Shown piece by piece: positions 33,363-42,313 of a DNA stretch of 64,000 nt. The stretch spans positions 3,686,501 through 3,750,500 of the forward strand of contig CP064988.1 of the NCBI GenBank assembly GCA_016699855.1, written 5' to 3'. The translations under genes and the position numbers were made by a program. Source of the DNA: Rhodospirillales bacterium (GTDB taxonomy: Bacteria > Pseudomonadota > Alphaproteobacteria > Reyranellales > Reyranellaceae). The notes below the pieces were generated by a model. It did not search any database, was not told the origin of the DNA, and saw only the letters and a program-made list of their open reading frames with translations. Numbering within the stretch: the first letter of the stretch is position 1; each line of letters begins with the position of its first letter.

Positions 33363-34493
33363 TCAGTCCGCGAATTTCGGCATCACCTTCGTCGCCATCA
33401 GCTCCAGCGACTGCAGGATGTGGTCGCGGTCGTGGATGCCCTGCGGGATCAGAAGGACGCATTCGTCGAGCGGGATGCGCTTGGACACCTCGTCGAGACG
33501 TCGCGCGATGGTGTCGGGCGAGCCGACCAGCAGCTCGGGCACGCCCTGGCCGAACGGCGTCGCCCAGTTCTCCCAGAACCACATCATGTCCTTCAGCCAC
33601 TCCTGGGCCTGCGCGTCGGTCGGCGCGCAGATGAACAACCCGCCCCACGCCGCCTGGTGGCCGTGCGGCACGGAGACGCCGTGCTTCTCCGCCTCCTGCG
33701 TGTAGGCCGAGCAGAGATGCGAGAAGAAATCGAGGTTGTCGGTCAGCACGATCGGCCGCCCGCCGTAGCGCGCCCAGAACGTCGCCGTGCGCAGCGAGGC
33801 GGCGAACCCGCCGTACAGCGGCGGATGCGGCGTCTGCAAGGGACGCGGCGCGATGCCGATCTCGTTGATCGACATGTCGGCCCCGACGCCTTTTCCGTAG
33901 GTGGTGTAGACGCCGTGCGGATGCGGATTGACCAGCCCCTCGGGCGGGAAGTTCCAGTATTTGCCGCGGTGGCTGAACGTCTCGCTGCGCAGCGCCTTGA
34001 CCACCACGTCGACGAACTCGCCGAAATACTCGCGGTTGGCGGCGTCGGCCGGCGAGTCCTTGTTCCACGGACCGACCGCGTTGAGGTCGTCGCGGATCTT
34101 GAAGTTCTCGACCCACCGCGCCTGGTAGCCGCGCACCAGCCCGACGCCGAAGCGGCCGCCGAGCATGTGGTCCATCGTGGCGATGTCCTCGGCCACCCGC
34201 AGCGGGTTGTGCGTGGTCGACACGAAGCCGCAGGTGATCACGCGCAGCCGCTTGGTGTGGCGGCCGATCCACATGGCCATCAGCCGCGGATCGTTGGAGA
34301 TCTCGAAGCCCTCGAGCTGGAGATGGTGCTCGGGATGGCCGAAGCCGAAATAGCCGGACTCGTCGGCGAAGCGGGCGTACTCCGCGATCTCCGCGAGCAT
34401 GCGCTGGTACAGCGCCGGCTTCTGGCCGGCCATGCCGGCCTCCAGCTCGGCCCGCCGGCCGATCGTGCAGTACATGAACAGGCTGAATTTCAT
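33363..34493 (-). CDS. LLM class flavin-dependent oxidoreductase
   Basis: A 376-aa luciferase-like monooxygenase. Seen are the start MKFSLFMYCTIGRRAELEAG, FGFGHPEHHLQLEGFEISND, VITCGFVSTTHNPLRVAED and GGRFGVGLVRGYQARW. It differs clearly from the LLM protein at 28801, so they are not recent duplicates. It needs reduced flavin from elsewhere. GGGGAG lies ahead of the ATG. It is the distal gene of a minus-strand block with old-yellow-enzyme and enoyl-CoA-hydratase genes and converges on the toxin-like gene with 19 bases between stops. Confidence 0.88.
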   Translation of the reverse strand: MKFSLFMYCTIGRRAELEAGMAGQKPALYQRMLAEIAEYARFADESGYFGFGHPEHHLQLEGFEISNDPRLMAMWIGRHTKRLRVITCGFVSTTHNPLRVAEDIATMDHMLGGRFGVGLVRGYQARWVENFKIRDDLNAVGPWNKDSPADAANREYFGEFVDVVVKALRSETFSHRGKYWNFPPEGLVNPHPHGVYTTYGKGVGADMSINEIGIAPRPLQTPHPPLYGGFAASLRTATFWARYGGRPIVLTDNLDFFSHLCSAYTQEAEKHGVSVPHGHQAAWGGLFICAPTDAQAQEWLKDMMWFWENWATPFGQGVPELLVGSPDTIARRLDEVSKRIPLDECVLLIPQGIHDRDHILQSLELMATKVMPKFAD

Positions 34494-34527
34494 GGCGCGC
34501 TCCCCGCGGCGTCGTCGCCGGCCGTCG

Positions 34528-35682
34528 TCATTCCGCCGCCTTGGCGGCGGGCAAGGTCAGGGTCTTCGAACGCTTCTCCAGCCACCAGCCGATCTCCGGC
34601 GGCCACATCGCGAATTCAGGGTCGCAGCCCAGCGCCTGCGCGGCGTGCAGCGCCCAGAACGGATCGTGCAGCGCCTGGCGGCCGATGGCGACCAGATCCG
34701 CGTCGCCGGCCTGGAGGATCGCCTCGGCCTGCGGCCCGTCGAGGATCAGCCCCACCGCCATCGACGCCACGCCGGCGCGACGGCGCACCGCCGACGCGAA
34801 CGGCACCTGGAAGCCCGGCCCGCGCGGAATCGGCGCCGCCGTCGCCGCGCCGGTGATGCCGCCCGACGAGCAGTCGACCACGTCGACGCCGCGCGCCTTC
34901 AGCTCTCCGGCCAGCGCCACGGTGTCGTCGAGGTCCCAGCCATCGGCGCCGTCGAGCGCCGAGACGCGGAAGAACAGCGGCTTGCCGGCCGGCCACGCCG
35001 CGCGCACCGCCCGCGCGATCTCCAACGCGAAACGCATGCGGCCGGCGCGGTCGCCGCCATAGGCGTCGGTGCGGGTGTTGCTGATCGGCGACAGGAAACT
35101 GGCGATCAGGTAGCCGTGCGCGCCGTGGATCTCGCAGACGTCGAAGCCGGCCCGGTCGGCGCGCTTGGCGGTCGTAGCGAACGCCTCGACCAGCCCGGCG
35201 ATCTCCGCCGTCGAGAGCATGCGTGGCGCCGGCCAGCCCGGACCCATGGGGTCGGTGGTCGGCCCGGCCGTCTCCCACGGCGGGAAACCCTTGGCGGCGT
35301 CGGCGTCGCCCAGCGCTCCGTTGCCGTCCATGGCGCGCTGCGCGGAGCCCTTGCGGCCGGCATGGGCGATCTGGATCGCGGCCAGCGAACCCTGCCGGTG
35401 GATGAAGTCGACGACCGGTTTGAACGCCGCCACCTGCGCGTCGTTCCACAGCCCGAGATCGTGGTGGGTGACGCGGCCGCGCGGCTCGACCGCGGTGTTC
35501 TCGCAGAACACGGTGCCGGCGCGGCCGCGCGCGAAGGCGCCGAGATGCACGAGGTGGAAATCGTTCGCCAGCCCGTCGACCGCGCCGTACTGCACCATCG
35601 GCGAGATCACGACGCGGTTCGGCAGGACGACGCCGCGGATCGCCAGCGGCGTGAACAGCAGCGGACGGGGCCCAGTCGCCAT
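34528..35682 (-). CDS. NADH:flavin oxidoreductase, old yellow enzyme family (YqjM-like)
   Basis: A 384-aa TIM-barrel FMN enzyme. Motifs in order: LFTPLAIRGVVLPNRVVISP, AIQIAHAGRKGS, the catalytic-type EIHGAHGYLIASFLSPISN, RFALEIARAVR, and a C-terminal VAIGRQALHDPFW. It reduces activated alkenes or dienoyl-CoA-type substrates with NAD(P)H. The iron-sulfur and second FAD domains of 2,4-dienoyl-CoA reductase are missing, so it is a short form. GGAG precedes the ATG. It lies between the enoyl-CoA hydratase (upstream) and LLM (downstream) genes on the same strand. Confidence 0.9.
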   Translation of the reverse strand: MATGPRPLLFTPLAIRGVVLPNRVVISPMVQYGAVDGLANDFHLVHLGAFARGRAGTVFCENTAVEPRGRVTHHDLGLWNDAQVAAFKPVVDFIHRQGSLAAIQIAHAGRKGSAQRAMDGNGALGDADAAKGFPPWETAGPTTDPMGPGWPAPRMLSTAEIAGLVEAFATTAKRADRAGFDVCEIHGAHGYLIASFLSPISNTRTDAYGGDRAGRMRFALEIARAVRAAWPAGKPLFFRVSALDGADGWDLDDTVALAGELKARGVDVVDCSSGGITGAATAAPIPRGPGFQVPFASAVRRRAGVASMAVGLILDGPQAEAILQAGDADLVAIGRQALHDPFWALHAAQALGCDPEFAMWPPEIGWWLEKRSKTLTLPAAKAAE

Positions 35683-35707
35683 CGGCGTCTCCGGCGGCGG
35701 CGCGCGG

Positions 35708-36493
35708 TCAGCGGCCGGTGAACACGGGCTTGCGCTTGGCCTCGAACGCCGCCAGCCCCTCGCGCATGTCGTGCGAATGGGCGTGCAGCGCGATCATCGC
35801 GGCCTCGTTGCGCAGCGCCACGTCGCGCGGCTGCTCCAGCCCGTCGTCGACCAGCGCCTTCATGCGCGCCAGCACGAGCGGGCTCTTGTCCGCCATCTTC
35901 GCGACCAGCGCGTCGGCCGCGGCGGCGAGTCCGCCGTCGGGCGCGACCTCGTTCACCAGTCCCCATTGCGCCAGGGTCGCGGCCGGCAGGAACTCGGCGG
36001 TGTAGAGCATCTGCTTGGCGCGGGTCGGGCCGATCTTGCGCGGCAGCCGCACCGAGCCGCCGCCGCCGGGCAGCAGGCCGAAATTGGCGTGCGCGTCGCC
36101 GAACTTCGCCGACGCCGCGGCCACCACGAGGTCGCAGGTCAGCACGATCTCCAGCCCGCCGGCCAGCGCCAGCCCGTTGACGGCCGCGATCACCGGCCGC
36201 CGGAAGCCCTCGATGCGGTTCAGCAGCGCCAGGAAATCGTCGATGAAGCCGCCGATGCCGGTGGCGTCGGCGTCGGTCGAGCTGCGCAGGTATTTCAGAT
36301 CCGCGCCGGCGCAGAAGGCGCGGCCCGTGCCGGTGATCACGACGGCGCGCACCTCTGGATCGCGCTCGGCCGCGTCGAGCGCGCGGTCGAGGCCGGCGAT
36401 CACGCCGGGGCTGATGGCGTTGAGCGCGTCGGGACGGTTCAACGTCGCCCACAGACCGGCGCCGCGGCGTTCGAACAGGACCTCGTCGGCCAT
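35708..36493 (-). CDS. Enoyl-CoA hydratase/isomerase family protein
   Basis: A 261-aa crotonase-fold protein. Oxyanion-hole segments are GRAFCAGADLKYL near residue 60 and NGLALAGGLEIVLTCD near residue 105, where the glutamate of the first catalytic position (GLEIVL) is present. The second region reads NFGLLPGGGGSVRLPR, with Gly where the second glutamate usually lies, so hydration may be weak. It ends AFEAKRKPVFTGR, as is usual. GGAGGAG precedes the ATG. It is the first gene of the minus-strand block ending in the LLM gene and is divergent from gnd. Confidence 0.88.
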   Translation of the reverse strand: MADEVLFERRGAGLWATLNRPDALNAISPGVIAGLDRALDAAERDPEVRAVVITGTGRAFCAGADLKYLRSSTDADATGIGGFIDDFLALLNRIEGFRRPVIAAVNGLALAGGLEIVLTCDLVVAAASAKFGDAHANFGLLPGGGGSVRLPRKIGPTRAKQMLYTAEFLPAATLAQWGLVNEVAPDGGLAAAADALVAKMADKSPLVLARMKALVDDGLEQPRDVALRNEAAMIALHAHSHDMREGLAAFEAKRKPVFTGR

Positions 36494-36616
36494 CGCAATC
36501 TCCTCCGCGTCGCGGCGCGACGCCGGCCGATCCTAGACGGCGGATCGGGGCGGGGGCAAACCGCCGGCGCCGGCCTTTCGCCTTGACGCGCCGCGCCGCC
36601 GGTCTATGACGCCGGT

Positions 36617-38041
36617 ATGACCACACGCACCTTCGGCTTGATCGGCCTCGGCGTCATGGGCGCCAACCTCGCGCTCAACCTCGCGGACCACGGCGTCACG
36701 CTGGTGTGCCACGACCCCGCGGTCGGCGCCGGCGGCAAGCTGGTGGCCGAGCTCGGCGACCGCGGCCGGTTGGTCGACGGCGCCGCCGCGATGGCCGCCG
36801 CGCTGCCGTCGCCGCGGATCGTGTTCCTGATGGTGCCGGCCGGCGCCGCCACCGACGCCGCGCTCGACGGACTGCTGCCGCATCTCGCGGCCGGCGACAC
36901 GGTGATCGACGGCGGCAACGCCTTCTACAAGGACACCGCGCGGCGCCAGAACGCCTGCGCCGCCAGAGGCGTGCGCTTCCTCGGCTTCGGCGTGTCGGGC
37001 GGCGCCGAGGGCGCCCGCCGCGGCCCCGCGATCATGGCGGGCGGCGACGCCGCCGCGGTCGCCGAGGTGGCGCCGGTGTTCTCCGCCATCGCCGCCCGCG
37101 CGCCCGACGGATCGCCGTGCTTCGCGCGCGTCGGCGACGGCGCCGCCGGCCATTTCGTGAAGACCGTGCACAACGGCATCGAATACGCGCACATGCAGCT
37201 GATCTCGGAGGCGTGGCATCTGCTGCGCCGCACCGTCGGGCTGCCGCACGCCGACGTGCGCGCCATCTTCGCGCGCTGGGCGGCCGGGCCGTTGTCGTCG
37301 TTCCTGATGGACTGCGCCGTGCGTGTGCTCGACACCACCGACGGCGGCGCGCCGCTGATCGAGCGCATCGTCGACACCGCCGAGCAGAAGGGCACGGGAC
37401 AGTGGACCGCCAACGCCGCGCTGGAGTACGGCGTCGCCGCGCCGACCCTGGCCGAGGCGGTGCACGCCCGCTGCCTGTCGGCGCTGAAGGAGGAGCGGGT
37501 CGCGGCCGAGGCGGCGCTGGGCCGCCCGACCATCGCCTTCGCCGGCGACACCGCGTCGCTGGTCGTGGCGCTGCAGAGCGCGCTGGAGGCGGCCAACATC
37601 ACGGTGCTTGCGCAGGGCTTCGCGCTGCTGCGCGCCGCCGATTCGGAGCACCATTGGGGCGTCGATCCCGCCGTGGTCGCCGGCGTCTGGCGCGGCGGCT
37701 GCATCATCCGCTCGACTTTGCTGGAGCCGATCGCGGCGGCGTTCCGCGCCGATCCGGAACTGCCGAACCTGCTGCGCGACCCCGCGCTGTGGCGGCGCGT
37801 CGCGGCCGCCGACGCGGCGTGGCGGCAGGTCGTGGTCACGGCGGTCGCGCACGGCGCGCCGGTGCCGGGCTTCGCCTCGGCGCTGTCCTACGCCGACGCC
37901 TACCGGACGGGCCGGCTGTGGGCCGACATGATCGCGGCCCAGCGCGACGTGTTCGGCCAGCACGGCTTCGCGCGCTCCGACGCGGCCGGCCGCCACCACG
38001 CCGACTGGGCGCCGCTCGATCTCGCGCCGCGCGCCGGCTGA
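36617..38041 (+). CDS. gnd: 6-phosphogluconate dehydrogenase, decarboxylating
   Basis: A 474-aa enzyme of the long, dimeric 6PGDH class that oxidises 6-phosphogluconate to ribulose-5-phosphate with NADP. Seen are the dinucleotide motif GLIGLGVMGANLALNLADHG at the N-terminus, GVSGGAEGARRGPAIMAGG, the catalytic KTVHNGIEYAHMQLI containing Lys and Asn, and GTGQWTANAALEYGVAAPTL near residue 260. Length is normal. Gluconokinase begins 5 bases after its stop, so the pair channels gluconate into the pentose phosphate pathway. It diverges from an enoyl-CoA hydratase gene. Confidence 0.93.
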   Translation: MTTRTFGLIGLGVMGANLALNLADHGVTLVCHDPAVGAGGKLVAELGDRGRLVDGAAAMAAALPSPRIVFLMVPAGAATDAALDGLLPHLAAGDTVIDGGNAFYKDTARRQNACAARGVRFLGFGVSGGAEGARRGPAIMAGGDAAAVAEVAPVFSAIAARAPDGSPCFARVGDGAAGHFVKTVHNGIEYAHMQLISEAWHLLRRTVGLPHADVRAIFARWAAGPLSSFLMDCAVRVLDTTDGGAPLIERIVDTAEQKGTGQWTANAALEYGVAAPTLAEAVHARCLSALKEERVAAEAALGRPTIAFAGDTASLVVALQSALEAANITVLAQGFALLRAADSEHHWGVDPAVVAGVWRGGCIIRSTLLEPIAAAFRADPELPNLLRDPALWRRVAAADAAWRQVVVTAVAHGAPVPGFASALSYADAYRTGRLWADMIAAQRDVFGQHGFARSDAAGRHHADWAPLDLAPRAG

Positions 38042-38046
38042 GCGCG

Positions 38047-38544
38047 ATGCCCGTCGTCGTCGTCATGGGCGTGTCGGGCTGCGGCAAGACGACGGTCGGT
38101 CCGCTGCTGGCCGAGGCGCTGGGCGGCACGTATGTCGAGGGCGACTCGTTCCATCCCGCCGCCAACGTCGCGAAGATGAGCCGCGGCGAGCCGCTCGACG
38201 ACGACGACCGGCGTCCGTGGCTGGAGGCGATGGCGGCGGCGATCGCGGACTGGTCGCGCGCCGGCCGCGACGTGGTGTTGTCCTGCTCCGCGTTGAAGCG
38301 GCGCTACCGCGACATCCTGCGGACCGGCGCCGCCGACCTGCGCTTCGCCTATCTCGCCGGCGACCGCGCCACGATCGCCATGCGGCTGGCGGCGCGGCGC
38401 GGCCATTTCATGCCGCCGACCCTGCTCGACAGCCAGTTCGCGGCGCTGGAACCGCCCGGTCCGGACGAGGCGCTGGTCGTGCCGGTCGACAGATCGCCGG
38501 CCGAGATCGCGGCGGTGATCGCGGCGCGCCTGCGCGGCGGCTGA
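38047..38544 (+). CDS. gntK: Gluconokinase, GntK family
   Basis: A 165-aa P-loop kinase. The ATP-binding GVSGCGKTTVGPLLAE lies near residue 8. It is followed by EGDSFHPAANVAKMSRGEPL with the gluconate-binding histidine region, CSALKRRYRDILR and a RRGHFMPPTLLDSQF lid. It phosphorylates gluconate to 6-phosphogluconate, the substrate of the enzyme encoded just upstream. Five bases separate the two genes. No gluconate permease or gntR regulator is adjacent. Confidence 0.92.
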   Translation: MPVVVVMGVSGCGKTTVGPLLAEALGGTYVEGDSFHPAANVAKMSRGEPLDDDDRRPWLEAMAAAIADWSRAGRDVVLSCSALKRRYRDILRTGAADLRFAYLAGDRATIAMRLAARRGHFMPPTLLDSQFAALEPPGPDEALVVPVDRSPAEIAAVIAARLRGG

Positions 38545-38625
38545 GCGCTACGCGGTCGCCTCGTCTTCGATCATGCCGTCGCGCCGGCCATGCCGCCATC
38601 CCGCTCGCACTGTCACTCGACCCCG

Positions 38626-38656
38626 CTGTCATCGCGAGCGAAGCGAGGGATGACAG
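38626..38656. repeat. Short copy of dispersed palindrome family 2
   Basis: CTGTCATCGCGAGCGAAGCG continues into AGGGATGACAG. The CTGTCATC and GATGACAG ends of the longer family members are kept, but the central GGATCCAGG arms are lost, leaving a minimal hairpin. It lies between gntK and the NUDIX gene. Confidence 0.75.
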
Positions 38657-38720
38657 TGGAGGCGATGCGACGACGTTGCTATGGGCCCGGCGCGGACGGC
38701 GCGCGGGATGATAGCGCCGC

Positions 38721-39290
38721 TCAGCGCGGCGCGGCGCCGGGGTAGTCGACGGGGGTCGAGTAGGGCGCGAACACCGTCAGCGCGCGCGAGGCGTGCCAGT
38801 CGCGCAGCGCCCAGGTCACGGTCGGGAACGCCAGCTCGTTCCACGGAATCTCCTCCCAGCGGAACAGCCCGACCTCGGTGCTCTCCTCGCCGGGCGCGAC
38901 GTCGGGAGACAGGAGGCGGGCGCGGTACATGATCTGCACCTGGCCTATGCGCGGGATGGAGTACATCGCCAGCAGCGCGTCGATCTCGATGCGCGCGCAG
39001 GCCTCCTCCATCGCCTCGCGCGCCGCGCCCTGCTCGGTCGACTCCTTCATCTCCATGAAGCCGGCGGGCAGCGTCCAGTAGCCCTTGCGCGGATGGATCG
39101 CGCGCTTGGCGAGGAGGATGCGGTCCTCCCACAGCGCCACCGACCCGACCACGATCTTGGGGTTCTCGAAGGCGATGTAGCCGCAATCGTCGCAGATCAG
39201 GCGCTCGTGGGTGTCGCCGTCGGGCACGCGGCGCCGGAAATTGGCGTCCGGCGCCCACGGGAATCTCTGCCTGTCCGGCGTGTCGGCCAT
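38721..39290 (-). CDS. NUDIX hydrolase
   Basis: A 189-aa protein. A short N-terminal segment has one CDDCG pair (half of a zinc ribbon). The Nudix box reads GFMEMKESTEQGAAREAMEE, satisfying G-x5-E-x7-REUxEE. It begins near FENPKIVVGSVALWEDRILL, the usual first strand, and hydrolyses a nucleoside diphosphate linked to a further group, substrate unknown. The NADH pyrophosphatase SQPWPFPxS signature after the Nudix box is absent. GGAGGA lies ahead of the ATG. It is followed on the plus side by gntK (convergent) and preceded by pgk on the same strand. Confidence 0.88.
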   Translation of the reverse strand: MADTPDRQRFPWAPDANFRRRVPDGDTHERLICDDCGYIAFENPKIVVGSVALWEDRILLAKRAIHPRKGYWTLPAGFMEMKESTEQGAAREAMEEACARIEIDALLAMYSIPRIGQVQIMYRARLLSPDVAPGEESTEVGLFRWEEIPWNELAFPTVTWALRDWHASRALTVFAPYSTPVDYPGAAPR

Positions 39291-39357
39291 CGCGGTCGTC
39301 CTCCGGGGCCGACGATACGTGTCCGGCCCGGCGCCGTCGAGGCCGCGCGCGCCGCCG

Positions 39358-40557
39358 CTACGCGGCGCGGATCAGGGCGGCGACGCCGGGCAGCTCCTTG
39401 CCCTCGAGCCATTCGAGGAACGCGCCGCCGGCGGTCGAGACGTAGCTGAAGCGCTGGTCGACGCCGGCGTGCGCCAGCGCCGCCACGGTGTCGCCGCCGC
39501 CCGCGACCGACAGCAGCTTGCCGACGGCGGTCAGCTCCGCGGCCGCGCGCGCGACGGCGACGGTGCCGGCGTCGAACGGCGGGATCTCGAACGCGCCCAG
39601 CGGGCCGTTCCACACCAGCGTGGCGCACTCCGCCAGCGCCGCGTTCAGCGCGGCGATCGACGCCGGCCCGATGTCGAGGATCATCTGGTCGACAGGGACG
39701 GCGCGGATGTCGACGATCCGGCTGGCGGCGCCGGCCTTGAACTCGGCGGCGACGGCGGCGTCGACCGGCAGCAGCACGCGGCACTTCGCGGCCTCGGCCT
39801 TGGCGAGGATGTCGCGCGCGGTGGCCGCGAGGTCCTTCTCGCACAGCGACCTGCCGACCTCGACGCCCTGCGCGAACAGGAAGGTGTTGGCCATGCCGCC
39901 GCCGATGATCAGGCGGTCGACCTTGGCGACGAGGTTGCCCAGCAGCTCCAGCTTGCTCGAGACCTTGGCGCCGCCGACCAGCGCGGCCACGGGGCGCTTC
40001 GGCGTGCCCAGCGCCTTCTCCAGCGCCAACAGCTCGGCCTGCATCAACCGGCCGGCCACCGCCGGCAGGCGGTGCGCGATGCCCTCGGTCGAGGCATGGG
40101 CGCGATGCGCGCAGGAGAAAGCGTCGTTGACGTAGAGGTCGCCCAGGGTCGAGAGCTGGTCGACGAACGCCGCCTCGTTCTTCTCCTCGGCCTTGTGGAA
40201 GCGCAAATTCTCCAGCAGCACGACATCGCCCGGCTTCAGCGCGGCGACCGCGTTGCGCGCCGGCTCGCCGACGCAGTCCGTCGCGAACGCGACCGGCCGC
40301 TTCAGCGCCTCCGCGAGCGGCGCCACCAGCGCGGCCAGTGACATCTCCGGCACGGGTTTGCCGCCGGGGCGTCCGAAGTGGCTGATCACCACGACCCTGG
40401 CGCCGCGCTCCGCCAGCTCGGCGATGGTCGGCGCGACGCGCGCGATGCGGGTGGCGTCGGTGACCCGGCCATCCTCCATCGGCACGTTGAGATCGACGCG
40501 CACCAGCACGCGCTTGCCCGCCACGTCGGCGCCGTCGAGGGTGTTGAACTTGGTCAT
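39358..40557 (-). CDS. pgk: Phosphoglycerate kinase
   Basis: A 399-aa glycolytic enzyme converting 1,3-bisphosphoglycerate and ADP to 3-phosphoglycerate and ATP. Seen are the signature VLVRVDLNVPMEDGRVTDAT, ISHFGRPGGK, the hinge region ALVGGAKVSSKLELL, and the nucleotide-site loop GGGDTVAALAHAG near the C-terminus. Length is typical. gap and fba are not in this window, so this pgk is separated from its usual neighbours. The ribosome site is weak (GGAA). It is a reliable housekeeping marker of chromosomal location. Confidence 0.95.
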   Translation of the reverse strand: MTKFNTLDGADVAGKRVLVRVDLNVPMEDGRVTDATRIARVAPTIAELAERGARVVVISHFGRPGGKPVPEMSLAALVAPLAEALKRPVAFATDCVGEPARNAVAALKPGDVVLLENLRFHKAEEKNEAAFVDQLSTLGDLYVNDAFSCAHRAHASTEGIAHRLPAVAGRLMQAELLALEKALGTPKRPVAALVGGAKVSSKLELLGNLVAKVDRLIIGGGMANTFLFAQGVEVGRSLCEKDLAATARDILAKAEAAKCRVLLPVDAAVAAEFKAGAASRIVDIRAVPVDQMILDIGPASIAALNAALAECATLVWNGPLGAFEIPPFDAGTVAVARAAAELTAVGKLLSVAGGGDTVAALAHAGVDQRFSYVSTAGGAFLEWLEGKELPGVAALIRAA

Positions 40558-40636
40558 CTGTGTTCCGTCGGAAATCCACCGACGCCCGCTCTAGCGGCGC
40601 GCCGACCGGGGCGCAAGTGCGTCGCGACCGGCCACC

Positions 40637-40924
40637 TCACTCCGCCTTCTTGCGGATGGTGAACACGTAGGCGGCGCCGTCGCGCGTCGACGACACCAGT
40701 CCGTGGCCGGTCTGCCGGCAGTAGGACGGGAAATCGGCCTCGGCCGCGGGATCGGTGGCGATCACGCGCAGCGTGTCGCCGCCATTCAGCCCGCGCAGCG
40801 CGCGGTTGGCGCGCAGCACCGGCATCGGGCACAGCAGGCCGGAGGCGTCGAGCGTCGCCGTCGCATCGCCGCCGGCCGCGTTGCCGGCCGCCGCCGCCTT
40901 GGTCCGCTCATCGTCGCCGCTCAT
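40637..40924 (-). CDS. TusA family sulfurtransferase-like protein
   Basis: A 95-aa protein. After a 25-residue Ala/Gly-rich start, the TusA core reads LDASGLLCPMPVLRANRALR with the sulfur-carrying cysteine in CPMP, then GDTLRVIATDPAAEADFPSY and the final strand. Members relay sulfur for tRNA thiolation or other sulfur pathways. The ATG overlaps the stop of the M20 peptidase gene (ATGA), so it depends on upstream translation. No tusBCD or tusE is present. The partner is unknown. Confidence 0.87.
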   Translation of the reverse strand: MSGDDERTKAAAAGNAAGGDATATLDASGLLCPMPVLRANRALRGLNGGDTLRVIATDPAAEADFPSYCRQTGHGLVSSTRDGAAYVFTIRKKAE

Positions 40925-42201
40925 GCCTTCTCCAGCCCGCACCAGTCGGCGATGAACAGCGCCGTGGCCTGGCAGATCTTGCGCACCGATTCGAGGTTCA
41001 CACGCTCGTCGAAGCCGTGGATGTCGTCGGAGTCCGGCCCGTAGACCAGCGCCGGCATGCCGGCGTAGAGGCCGAAGAAGCGGTTGTCGGCGGTGCCGGT
41101 CGAGGTGCGGTCCTCCAGCTTCGTCCCGAACACCGCGCGATGCGCGCCGTCCAGCACCGACATGACGTGCTCGTGGTTCTTGAGCACGAACGGCTCGGCC
41201 TGGAAACCCTCCCAGGTGACGGTCGGCGGCGCGTTGGCGAGGAACGGATCGGCCCGCGCGGCCTCGCGCACGCAGGCCTCGATCTCCGACCGCGCGCGCT
41301 CCAGGGTCATCGACGGCAGCACGCCGGCGCGCATGTCGAACTCGCACCACGCCGGCACCGAGCTGGCCCAGTCGCCGCCGGCGATCTTGCCGACGTTGAA
41401 ATTGACGGGGTGGTGGTGGTCGTGGAAATGCGCGTCGTCGGTCTTGCGCGCGTTCCACGCGGCCTCGAGTCCGCGCAGCGCCTTGATCAGCCCGAACGCC
41501 GCCTCGATCGCGTTCGATCCGGCGTCGGCCTTGTAGACGTGCACGGGATGGCCGGTGACGCGCACCGTGAACCACATCACGCCGACCTGGGCGCTGGTGA
41601 CCACGCCGCCCGACGGCTCGGGGATCAGCGCCGCGTCGGCGCGGTAGCCGCGCTGCAGGCAGGCCAGCGCGCCGTTGCCGGTGCACTCCTCCTCGACCAC
41701 GGACTGCATGTAGACGTCGCCCGCCGGGCGCCAGCCCAGCCGCCGCAGCGCGATCAGCGCGAAATGGTTCAGCACGAGCCCGGCCTTCATGTCGCCCGAG
41801 CCGCGGCCGTAGAGCCAGCCGTCCTTGATCCGCGGCTCGAACGGCGGCGCCGTCCACATCTCGTGCGGTCCCTCCGGCACCACGTCGATGTGGCCGTTGA
41901 GGATCAGCGAGCGGCCCTTGGGATTGTTCGGCCGCCACGCGCCGACCACGTTCCAGGCGTCGTCGTAGTCCTGGTGCTTGGGCGAGAAGCCGGGCAGGTG
42001 GCGGATGTCGTCGAGCCGGATGCGCCAGCGGTCGACCGACAGCGCCTCCTCCTTGAACAGCCGCGCCATCATGTCCTGCGCCGGCGCCTCGCGGTACCGC
42101 GTCGAGGGGATCTTGACGAGGTCGGCCAGCACCGCCGTCTGGTGGGCGAAGGTCGCGTCGACCGCGTCCATGATCTTGGTCGTCGTCTCGGTGTCGGGCA
42201 T
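40921..42201 (-). CDS. M20 family ArgE/DapE-type deacylase
   Basis: A 426-aa zinc peptidase/deacylase. Metal ligands are expected in LILNGHIDVVPEGP (HxD) near residue 100, GRGSGDMKAGL (D) and VVEEECTGNGAL (EE). The lid domain begins around EPSGGVVTSAQVG, and the late histidine region is RTSTGTADNRFFGLY. It hydrolyses an N-acyl amino acid or dipeptide in the cytoplasm. The ATG at 42201 is preferred over a GTG at 42234 because AGGAGG lies upstream. It is coupled to the TusA gene by an ATGA overlap, an unusual pairing. Confidence 0.88.
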   Translation of the reverse strand: MPDTETTTKIMDAVDATFAHQTAVLADLVKIPSTRYREAPAQDMMARLFKEEALSVDRWRIRLDDIRHLPGFSPKHQDYDDAWNVVGAWRPNNPKGRSLILNGHIDVVPEGPHEMWTAPPFEPRIKDGWLYGRGSGDMKAGLVLNHFALIALRRLGWRPAGDVYMQSVVEEECTGNGALACLQRGYRADAALIPEPSGGVVTSAQVGVMWFTVRVTGHPVHVYKADAGSNAIEAAFGLIKALRGLEAAWNARKTDDAHFHDHHHPVNFNVGKIAGGDWASSVPAWCEFDMRAGVLPSMTLERARSEIEACVREAARADPFLANAPPTVTWEGFQAEPFVLKNHEHVMSVLDGAHRAVFGTKLEDRTSTGTADNRFFGLYAGMPALVYGPDSDDIHGFDERVNLESVRKICQATALFIADWCGLEKA

Positions 42202-42313
42202 GCGCCGCGTCGCCTCCTGCGGTGAATGCGCCACACTAGAGTGTATTCGACGCGCTTGGGAACGCCGGCGCGGCGGCGACCGCCGCCGGCCGGTCGTCGG
42301 GGCCGCAGCCGGG

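Noticed and set aside
33344..33705. A possible immunity gene right after the cyclase gene
   Set aside because: The only plus-strand frame here is a continuation of a shadow frame and lies antisense to the LLM gene end; no credible start or protein is seen.
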